In this document: piece by piece, positions 46,994 through 53,421 of the stretch
Layout of the letters: each line of letters begins with the position of its first letter
Position numbering within the stretch: position 1 is the first letter of the stretch
DNA from: a virus
DNA: 64,000 bases
Reading direction: 5' to 3' (one strand)
IMG/VR virus record: IMGVR_UViG_3300045120_000483
Location: 1-64,000 of that record
Made by a program: the position numbers and the translations under genes
The notes under the pieces: model-generated
What the model was told of the DNA's origin: nothing
What the model saw: only the letters and a program-made list of their open reading frames with translations
Databases searched by the model: none

Positions 46994-47014
46994 ATCTAGC
47001 CTTTTCAGCTAGAT
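46994..47014 (-). terminator. Short hairpin after the 47009-47104 gene
   Basis: ATCTAGC/GCTAGAT, 7-bp stem with a 7-nt loop, followed on the minus strand by TTTC. Weak; it sits between two late transcription units. Confidence 0.4.
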
Positions 47015-47104
47015 ACCATGGATAACTAAGAAAATTACGACAACCCAAAGAGCTACTATTGCTAGTTGCAAAGCCCACTGAGGATCATTTGGACGTGTAC
47101 TCAT
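47009..47104 (-). CDS. 31-residue single-pass membrane peptide
   Basis: Frame MSTRPNDPQWALQLAI then VALWVVVIFLVIHGI, a complete membrane helix at the C-terminus. It has an AGGG site and a late promoter box 23 nt upstream. A holin-like or accessory membrane peptide is possible. Confidence 0.5.
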   Translation of the reverse strand: MSTRPNDPQWALQLAIVALWVVVIFLVIHGI

Positions 47105-47126
47105 TTCACCCTATCCCTTTTTTAAT

Positions 47127-47134
47127 TATTTATG
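47127..47134 (-). promoter_or_regulatory. Late promoter box before 47009-47104
   Basis: CATAAATA on the minus strand, facing the early promoter at 47146-47174 on the plus strand. Confidence 0.55.
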
Positions 47135-47145
47135 GCATTTTGCTA

Positions 47146-47174
47146 TTGACAGGGAAATGGCATTTCTGTATAGT
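47146..47174 (+). promoter_or_regulatory. Early promoter of 47204-48008
   Basis: TTGACA (47146-47151), 17-nt spacer, TATAGT (47169-47174), followed by CAGGAGGA at the first gene. Confidence 0.75.
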
Positions 47175-47203
47175 CGGGAAATCGGAAACAGGAGGAACAC
47201 CCC

Positions 47204-47479
47204 ATGGCTCTCAAGGTACCGACCATTCACCTCAATGGCACTTCCAAGAAAGACCTGTTGGATGGCTATAAGGCGGCCTATCTGGCAGTCGGGGAAGCCC
47301 TTGATAAGCTTCAACAAACGGTCCCGCATGGTCGGGATTACTACGTCCAGGGTTCAGCAAGTTCTATCCAAGAGGCAATTGCTGAACATGTGGTCCGTTG
47401 GACCAAGCTGGATGATGTTCGGAAGGAGTTACTGGAGATCGCCATCGCCATTCAAGACCAGGGAAAGGACCGGTCATGA
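47204..47479 (+). CDS. Conserved small early protein
   Basis: 91 residues. VPTIHLNGTSKKDLLDGYKAA and HGRDYYVQGS are conserved features of a small phage family that I have seen in many genomes, function unknown. Helical, slightly acidic. First gene of a three-gene early unit. Confidence 0.65.
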   Translation: MALKVPTIHLNGTSKKDLLDGYKAAYLAVGEALDKLQQTVPHGRDYYVQGSASSIQEAIAEHVVRWTKLDDVRKELLEIAIAIQDQGKDRS

Positions 47480-47742
47480 ACAAGTTCCCGATGAAGCTCA
47501 AGGTCACAGAACTGAAGCTGGGAGATGTTGTTGCCCTGGAATTCAATGGGGGGCCCTGGAACCATGCCATCGTGAGAAACATAACCAAAACTGATGTGGT
47601 CCTTTGGCGGCCCTACGGGACTACCACCAATTTCTCCTATACGGGAGGGGTCATCTGCCTTATCGGGGTGGAGGATAATATCGACTATTCTCTGACAACT
47701 GACCAAATCTTTGAAGTTGTCCAGCGGACGGAGTTGAAATAA
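47476..47742 (+). CDS. Small early protein, hypothetical
   Basis: 88 residues. Strand-rich, with KVTELKLGDVVALEFNGGPWNHAIV and VVLWRPYGTTTNFSYTGG. ATGA overlap with the previous gene. Similar short proteins occur in rhizobial phages, to my recollection. Unknown role. Confidence 0.55.
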   Translation: MNKFPMKLKVTELKLGDVVALEFNGGPWNHAIVRNITKTDVVLWRPYGTTTNFSYTGGVICLIGVEDNIDYSLTTDQIFEVVQRTELK

Positions 47743-48008
47743 TGATCGTGATTCTCAATAAAGAAAATTTATTGAAAGAACTACAAAAGCCCTATCGGGT
47801 CTTCGTAGAGGTCAAGAATGTGTGGATGGAAAGTAGATTTACTGGGTTAGGGGCGAAATATCCGCTAGGGTTTCAGGTTCCGAAAGGAGCAACAATTGAG
47901 CTAATTAAAACACACGTCCTTGACGATGCTCTATTCCGGGTCTGCATCGAAAATAATATCTATGTTCGCGTACCCAAAGATACCCTTACGTTCCTGGGAC
48001 ACATCTAG
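47742..48008 (+). CDS. Small early protein, hypothetical
   Basis: 88 residues, coupled to the preceding gene (TAATG). A helix then strands with VRVPKDTLTFLG. Ends overlapping a minus-strand gene by 23 bases. Function unknown. Confidence 0.5.
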   Translation: MIVILNKENLLKELQKPYRVFVEVKNVWMESRFTGLGAKYPLGFQVPKGATIELIKTHVLDDALFRVCIENNIYVRVPKDTLTFLGHI

Positions 48009-48207
48009 ACACCCGCTTCCGAAATTCAAAAATGGAGTTCCGGAGGGCCCGGAAGGCATCATTAAGACTGTCCCGGTCCCCATCATCAAGGTCCAGGACC
48101 TCTTCGTGAGTCCGCAGGACAGTATCAAAAACCTTCATCAGGTGTTCGGCATCAATTGCCAGATATTCAGCAAATTCAAGGGCATAGTCTTTGTTGTCTC
48201 TTGACAT
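47986..48207 (-). CDS. Small acidic protein, hypothetical
   Basis: 73 residues, acidic helices (YALEFAEYLAIDAEHLMKVFDTVLR). It overlaps the upstream gene by 32 bases, so both belong to the minus-strand unit behind the packaged ligase-like gene. Unknown function. Confidence 0.45.
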   Translation of the reverse strand: MSRDNKDYALEFAEYLAIDAEHLMKVFDTVLRTHEEVLDLDDGDRDSLNDAFRALRNSIFEFRKRVSRCVPGT

Positions 48208-48394
48208 AATTTAATTTTTTCCTAATCTCTTTTCGGTCAATTTCCCAGGAGGAAACAGCCTCTTCAACCTCTGAATTATCGGGGTACTTTTCTCTCAGGT
48301 CTATGATTGCTTCATCAATCTCTCTAAGAGTTTGTTCGGCCCGGACAATCCGTTGTTTCCGGGTCAGGACATAATCATCAAGACAGACCACCAT
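48176..48394 (-). CDS. Small helical protein, hypothetical
   Basis: 72 residues, charged coiled-coil-like helix (RIVRAEQTLREIDEAIIDLREKY). It begins one base after the stop of the large gene upstream. Unknown function. Confidence 0.45.
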   Translation of the reverse strand: MVVCLDDYVLTRKQRIVRAEQTLREIDEAIIDLREKYPDNSEVEEAVSSWEIDRKEIRKKLNYVKRQQRLCP

Positions 48395-50227
48395 TTACTT
48401 CTTTCCTTTGGCCTGTTTCAGAGCAGTTCGCATTGTGACAAACATCCTCTTGGCCTTATTGTCATCTAGGTTAGCCGGGGCATTCTTTCGGAAAGCTGGG
48501 AAGTCATTAGCCGCTACGGCCCGACGCTGTTTACTGGCGGACACTCCCCCAATTTCCTTGCTAGCCGGGTCTCTGTCCCCTCCGGAGACAATATTAATCT
48601 TTGAAAAATGGAACAATTTACCGGGCTCCGGTCCATTATATTTCGCCACAAGCTTCTTATAGTCCGCAACCCGGTCGGAACCCGCCATAATCGTCAAATG
48701 TTTAACCCCCGAATGATGCATATGCTTCAACTGGGCGACAAGAGTGGCTTTATCGGGACCTGCGACCGCAACATCAGCCTTCGGAAACATACTTTTAAGC
48801 CATTTCAGTTTATCGGCCGGGGACAAGGGGTTTTTCTTATCTCCCTGAGAGCCTGAGGCGACCACTGATAACTTTCCGCCGGTTTTGGTAGCTATCCTAC
48901 CCCCCTGATCAATTAATTGCCTGTGGCCCTCTGTGGGCGGATTAAAACGGCCCCAAACCAGGACGGTCGGGTTATCGGATGGATTGACCTTCGCATTCCA
49001 GTCAAAATTAGCCGCAGAGAAATGATTTCGATCCACCAGCTTGACGGGCTCATGATTTAGAGAAGCAACAAACCCCTCTGGTTTTGACTTGTTTCCTAGG
49101 ATAGTCTCATCGTAAGGAGACTTGTGAGATAAAGTATCCACAAGCACGTTTTTAGCATTTTGAAGGTGTTTATGAGCCATAAACAGAGATTTGAAAGTAT
49201 CTTCATTCCCCAAAACATTCTTAATCTCCGTATTCAAGTTAGATTTCAAGTTAGATTTACCTGAATCGGTCTTCAGGTCCTCCATTTTACTATTCATTTG
49301 CTTTCGAAGGAAGCTGATATAGCCTGAAACTGTATTTTCTTTCCGATTCTTTACCGCATCATTGATATAGGCCAGAAGGGTCTTTTCATGGTTCCGAACC
49401 GGCTCATGATCCGGAATTTTAGAAAAGACCTTTCGGGCCTTGGTCAGAGCATCACTGAACTTCTTCTGATCCCCGGGCGGATAGTAAAAATTCCCCCCCA
49501 CCTTGGTATTGAACAAATGGACATCTGGAGAATCCTTAAAAGCCCCATGATCAAATTTATATTTGGCTTTTAGAGTTCCATCCATTTCGGGTTCATAAGT
49601 GGTATGGGGGGCAATCCCGATCTTCGAATCAGCTATTTTCCTGCCCTCCGCTGAGCCCTTCGGAACATGATAGGAAAGGGTATTGGGAGAGAATGAATAA
49701 TGGGAATTGTTAGCAACACCAACATCCTCCGCCGTGTACATCAGATCACCCTGATAAACGCCTTCCTTGGGGGTTATCCCCTTCAGGTGCTTCAGAGCAT
49801 TCTTGAGCTTCTTAACCAGACCCGGGCTCTTTCCATGATTGGCCTCAATATCCTTATCCGAAAAGTTGATTTTTGGGCTCTTGTTGAAAAAAGCCTTGGT
49901 GCCTACAAAGAACTTTTTAGTTTCGGGGTGATGTCCCCAGACCAAAGAAGGGCTTCCGTCCATCTTTGTCGTCAAATTAAACTTATCGTTCTTCTTGCCG
50001 GTCAGAAAATTATGAGTATGGGTCAGAAATTCTGAAGCCTTACTCAGACCATCGGGGTGACGGATTAGCAGGTCTTCAGCATGATCTAAGTGCTGGTTTT
50101 TGGAAGATTTCTTCTCTTCCCTGGCTCCTTCGGTGAGAAGTTCGGCATCCTCAAAGATAGCCGAAAAATCCGGATCGACTAGAACGCCCTCCGGGAATAA
50201 ATGGGTGATTTCATGTAATAATTTCAT
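48395..50227 (-). CDS. Late ligase-like / nucleotidyltransferase fusion (DUF6267-like)
   Basis: 610 residues from ATG 50227. The first 33 residues (MKLLHEITHLFPEG...AELLTE/G) look like a capsid-targeting leader ending in a gp21 site. Residues about 45-200 match the phage DUF6267-like domain, with HLDHAEDLLIRH and TTKMDGSPSLVWG, the latter like the KxDG motif of nucleotidyl ligases. The C-terminal ~180 residues have VLVWGRFNPPTEGHRQLID and VSASKQRRAV, the HxGH-type nucleotidyltransferase (NMNAT/cytidylyltransferase) fold. The late box lies 4 nt before the ATG. Probably packaged and injected; substrates unknown. Confidence 0.65.
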   Translation of the reverse strand: MKLLHEITHLFPEGVLVDPDFSAIFEDAELLTEGAREEKKSSKNQHLDHAEDLLIRHPDGLSKASEFLTHTHNFLTGKKNDKFNLTTKMDGSPSLVWGHHPETKKFFVGTKAFFNKSPKINFSDKDIEANHGKSPGLVKKLKNALKHLKGITPKEGVYQGDLMYTAEDVGVANNSHYSFSPNTLSYHVPKGSAEGRKIADSKIGIAPHTTYEPEMDGTLKAKYKFDHGAFKDSPDVHLFNTKVGGNFYYPPGDQKKFSDALTKARKVFSKIPDHEPVRNHEKTLLAYINDAVKNRKENTVSGYISFLRKQMNSKMEDLKTDSGKSNLKSNLNTEIKNVLGNEDTFKSLFMAHKHLQNAKNVLVDTLSHKSPYDETILGNKSKPEGFVASLNHEPVKLVDRNHFSAANFDWNAKVNPSDNPTVLVWGRFNPPTEGHRQLIDQGGRIATKTGGKLSVVASGSQGDKKNPLSPADKLKWLKSMFPKADVAVAGPDKATLVAQLKHMHHSGVKHLTIMAGSDRVADYKKLVAKYNGPEPGKLFHFSKINIVSGGDRDPASKEIGGVSASKQRRAVAANDFPAFRKNAPANLDDNKAKRMFVTMRTALKQAKGKK

Positions 50228-50231
50228 CAAA

Positions 50232-50239
50232 TATTTATC
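50232..50239 (-). promoter_or_regulatory. Late promoter box, leaderless
   Basis: GATAAATA ends 4 nt before the ATG, directly after the helicase stop, and no ribosome site is visible. Confidence 0.55.
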
Positions 50240-51601
50240 TCATTTGATCCCGGCAAATAACCCTTTCAGGACTTCCTTCCCGGCATCCATTACCGGGACA
50301 CTATCCTTTTCGGGTTTAATGTCGGCAGAAACATCAAAAAGTCGCATCTTATCCAGGTCCAAACCCAGATGAAACCTCAAATAGTAGTCCTTACGATTGT
50401 AGCGATTCTTAATTTGTTTGATAAAAACCTGTTTCAGAGCATCAAGCTCTTCCGTTCGAACAATTGCCAGAATAATATCAGCGGCGGCGGCAAGACCAAA
50501 GGATTCAGAGATATGATGCATCTCCGGTTCAGAACTCTTAAACCCCTCCCTATTGAACTGAGTGGCAGAAACAATGGGAACGTTAAACTCCTTGGCCAAC
50601 CCCCTGATCTCTTGAGCAATGGCCTGAACATATTCATAGAGACCGACGTTACCAGAAAGTTTAATTCGGGAGGACTTGCAGATATTTAGATAGTCGATGT
50701 AGATGATATCCGGAACAAACTTCTTCTTCAACTTCAATTCATTGAGAAGATGACGAAAATTATCGGCCCCCGCCGTTGCTTCATTGTACTCCTGAATAAT
50801 CAGCTTACCGGGAGTCTTGTCCCACACCTTCTTGATCTTATTATGAAAAGCCGCCTTATCCAGCTTAACAAGATCATTCAGGGCAACATCCATCAGATTG
50901 GCATCGATACGCTCCGCAATAAGCTGTTCGGCCATCTCCATAGTAATGTAGAGGACATTAAATCCCCTGACCAAATTAGCAGCCGCCATATGACACATGA
51001 ACAGCGACTTACCGAAACCAACACCCCCCATAAGAATATTAAGGGTCTTTCGAATCAGACCCCCCTTGGTAATCTTGTTCATAATCTCTAAATCAAAGGG
51101 GATACGAACATGCTTTTCATGAAAAAATGAGTGTCGATCTTCCCAATCTTCAAAATAGTCATGACCAATATGAGAATCAAAAGAAACAGCTAGAGCATCC
51201 GACAAGATTTGGGGGATAGCTCCCCGCCCCAGCGTGTTACCCTTTTTGTTCTCCATAATCGACATGGCCTTGTACAGACCATTCTCAATCGCCTTATCCT
51301 GACAGAACTTCTCTGAGGCATTGACCAACCAATCCAACTCAAGCTTCTTACCGTCATAGGTGTCAACAATAACCTGACAACCCTTGGCGGTTTCTTCCGT
51401 CAGGTCCCGTCGATTATCAATTTCAATCTTGACGGCCTGAAGCTCCGGAGACTTATTATACTTATTGACATAATCCCGGATGACCTCAAAGGCTATCCGT
51501 TCGGAACGATCATGAAAATATTCCGGTTGAATATGAGGAAGAACTTTTCGGGAGAAATCTTCATTCGAAATCAGATTGTGAAGTATAGTTTGTTCGATCA
51601 A
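50240..51601 (-). CDS. 41: Replicative DNA helicase gp41
   Basis: 453 residues, DnaB-type. Walker A GGVGFGKSL (about residues 192-200), Walker B IIYIDYLNIC and the motif IVSATQFNREG, then KNRYNRKDYYLRF near the C-terminus, all expected. It unwinds the fork with the gp61 primase. The start is TTG at 51601, overlapping the upstream stop (TTGA). It is in one unit with the macro domain and UvsX genes. Confidence 0.9.
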   Translation of the reverse strand: MIEQTILHNLISNEDFSRKVLPHIQPEYFHDRSERIAFEVIRDYVNKYNKSPELQAVKIEIDNRRDLTEETAKGCQVIVDTYDGKKLELDWLVNASEKFCQDKAIENGLYKAMSIMENKKGNTLGRGAIPQILSDALAVSFDSHIGHDYFEDWEDRHSFFHEKHVRIPFDLEIMNKITKGGLIRKTLNILMGGVGFGKSLFMCHMAAANLVRGFNVLYITMEMAEQLIAERIDANLMDVALNDLVKLDKAAFHNKIKKVWDKTPGKLIIQEYNEATAGADNFRHLLNELKLKKKFVPDIIYIDYLNICKSSRIKLSGNVGLYEYVQAIAQEIRGLAKEFNVPIVSATQFNREGFKSSEPEMHHISESFGLAAAADIILAIVRTEELDALKQVFIKQIKNRYNRKDYYLRFHLGLDLDKMRLFDVSADIKPEKDSVPVMDAGKEVLKGLFAGIK

Positions 51602-52095
51602 TTTTGGGGAATTTCCTCTCTAGAAAGAACATAAACAACCGGTTCGGCATGAAACATCGACTCCTGAATGATCTCTGAAATGATCTTCCAATCGCCGCCC
51701 CCTAGACCGGCCCCGATCTTTGGCATTGCCACGGCCGTAAAAGCGGGACCTCCAAAGTTTCCATCATAACAGAACGTGTTCAAACGCCTCATACATTCCC
51801 GAATGGCATTGTAATCAACATACTGTTTGTTTTGACGACCATAGAATTCTTGTGTGATGCAGTTCGCAATTGCCTTACCGCCCGAATAAGCAAAGATGAT
51901 ATCCCCCGGAACGAAAGGAGTTGTATCTTTAAATTCCATTATTTTTTGGGCGTAAGTTCTATAGGCAGATGGAAAAGCTTGTTTGATAGCTAAGGCGACT
52001 CCGGCCCCCATCACACCTTGAGCATTACAGCCATGAGCTATTATCGGCTCCGGAGCTTTTGTCAAATTCCCCACAACATATCGAATATTTGTCAT
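51598..52095 (-). CDS. Macro domain protein
   Basis: 165 residues from MTNIRYVVGNL; the ATG follows GGAGAAG and the longer frame starts with TTG. PIIAHGCNAQGVMGAGVALAIKQAFPSAY is the ADP-ribose-binding pattern, and GDIIFAY and AVAMPKIGAGLGGGDW complete it, close to Poa1p-type ADP-ribose-1''-phosphate phosphatases. It may remove ADP-ribose from nucleic acid or protein, or act on tRNA-splicing by-products. It has its own promoter within the replication region. Confidence 0.8.
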   Translation of the reverse strand: MTNIRYVVGNLTKAPEPIIAHGCNAQGVMGAGVALAIKQAFPSAYRTYAQKIMEFKDTTPFVPGDIIFAYSGGKAIANCITQEFYGRQNKQYVDYNAIRECMRRLNTFCYDGNFGGPAFTAVAMPKIGAGLGGGDWKIISEIIQESMFHAEPVVYVLSREEIPQN

Positions 52096-52114
52096 ACACT
52101 TCTCCAAAACGACA

Positions 52115-52143
52115 AGTGTAGATCACTCTACTGGGGTTGTCAA
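52115..52143 (-). promoter_or_regulatory. Early promoter of macro domain and helicase genes
   Basis: TTGACA (52143-52138), 17-nt spacer, TACACT (52120-52115), overlapping the 3' end of uvsX. Confidence 0.65.
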
Positions 52144-53145
52144 GTTTCCCTCCAAACAATATTTCTTCCGAATATGTTCCTTGAATTTCTCATTTTTGAT
52201 TAGAACCTCCCAAAAGGAATCATCCTCTTCCAGAGTCTTGCGTTGAGACTTCTTCTCCATTCCTTCACATTGATACCAAGCCCCCGATTGAGTAATCAGC
52301 CCGGACTCTACCCCCTCTTCCAACAAACCCGACCACTTGAAGATGCCAGATTCAAATGAAACTGTAATCGGAATTTTGCTCTTTTCGCGAACCGTTCGGG
52401 ATTTATCGATATTAATAATAAACTCATATCCAGACAATTCCTTGCCATCCTTATCCTGTTTACGTCCAATGACCCAAATATCATTGCCGTTGTAGTAGCC
52501 GCCCCGGCCGCCGCTCACTACTTCTTTGGAATAGGTTTCCTGGGTCTGATAAGTGTGATTGACACAAATCAGAGGAATACCCTTGAGGGTCAATGACGGC
52601 CCAATAATTCGAAACACCGATTTAATTTGTTTTGCCCGGGTCATATCAGCCGCATCATTACCCTTCAGGGCATCGTCAACCTCTTTCTTTGAGGCGATAT
52701 TTCCCAGAGAATCCACAAAGATAAAGACCTCATCCCCCTTTTTCATACTCTCAAGCTGAACAGCAATATCATGCTTGAACATTTCGATATTAGTAATCGG
52801 GGTGTGAATAACCTTATCCATATTGATCTGAAGGGAATTGAAATACCCCTCCGGAGAACCAAACTCCGAATCATAAAACAAGCAGACCCCTTCGGGATAC
52901 TTCCGTTGAAACGACTGTAGCATCAAAAGAGCAAAAATCGTTTTGAAATGTTTTGGGGGGCCCGCAATAATGGTCACCCCCGGTAGCAACCCGCCATCAA
53001 GTTCTCCACACAAGGCGACGTTGACCATGGGGACGACCGTTGATATTCGTTCCCGATCAGCAAAGACCGTTGATTCCGATAGAACGGAGGTCAGTTCGAT
53101 AGTGGATGCTTTTAAAATACGATCCCGCAGGGTTGTATTAATCAT
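52123..53145 (-). CDS. uvsX: Recombinase UvsX
   Basis: 340 residues, the phage RecA/Rad51 homologue that builds filaments on single-stranded DNA for strand exchange and fork restart. The Walker A is the UvsX type TIIAGPPKHFKTIFAL, FYDSEFGSPEGYF and VFIFVDSLGNIASKKE (Walker B) follow, and IPLICVNHTYQTQETYSKEVVSGGRGG holds the L2 region. A C-terminal acidic tail is present. AAGGA lies upstream. Gene order polymerase, small genes, uvsX, helicase. Confidence 0.92.
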   Translation of the reverse strand: MINTTLRDRILKASTIELTSVLSESTVFADRERISTVVPMVNVALCGELDGGLLPGVTIIAGPPKHFKTIFALLMLQSFQRKYPEGVCLFYDSEFGSPEGYFNSLQINMDKVIHTPITNIEMFKHDIAVQLESMKKGDEVFIFVDSLGNIASKKEVDDALKGNDAADMTRAKQIKSVFRIIGPSLTLKGIPLICVNHTYQTQETYSKEVVSGGRGGYYNGNDIWVIGRKQDKDGKELSGYEFIINIDKSRTVREKSKIPITVSFESGIFKWSGLLEEGVESGLITQSGAWYQCEGMEKKSQRKTLEEDDSFWEVLIKNEKFKEHIRKKYCLEGNLTTPVE

Positions 53146-53344
53146 GATTTTTTTCCTTGTATATCTCTATGTCTGTTTGTGTTTTTTTGAGTTGAATGAA
53201 AAGTAAACTTTCTAGCTGTTGAAGGGTCACCTTCAGGGCTTCCGACCCTTTACATTCGGAATATAATGATTGCCAAAGTTGACTTTGTAAGTCCAGAGCC
53301 GTTTGAAGCCGTTTTTCTTTCTTTACCAAAATATCATATATCAC
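53138..53344 (-). CDS. Small helical protein between polymerase and uvsX
   Basis: 68 residues with GTG start coupled to a short upstream peptide (GTGA), and overlapping uvsX by eight bases. A long helix (LVKKEKRLQTALDLQSQLWQSLY). No family; maybe a replication accessory protein. Confidence 0.5.
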   Translation of the reverse strand: MIYDILVKKEKRLQTALDLQSQLWQSLYSECKGSEALKVTLQQLESLLFIQLKKTQTDIEIYKEKNHD

Positions 53345-53421
53345 AGTATGACTACTCCTGTTAGGACTCCTGTTAAAATGAATACAACTGCTATCATTAG
53401 CAGTAATTTGAGATTATCCAA
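53341..53421 (-). CDS. Possible 26-residue membrane peptide
   Basis: Frame beginning TTG (LDNLKLLLMIAVVFILTG...VVIL), overlapping the polymerase stop and ending in TGA inside the GTG start of the next gene. The two overlaps suggest coupling, but the start has no strong ribosome site. Confidence 0.35.
   Translation of the reverse strand: MDNLKLLLMIAVVFILTGVLTGVVIL
53354..53375. repeat. 10-bp direct repeat
   Basis: ACTCCTGTTA occurs twice, separated by GG, inside the possible membrane peptide (it encodes LTGV-LTGV). Confidence 0.5.

Noticed and set aside
52045-52067. TTGACA plus TAATAG inside the macro domain gene
   Set aside because: Short spacer and in a coding region with no gene start downstream.
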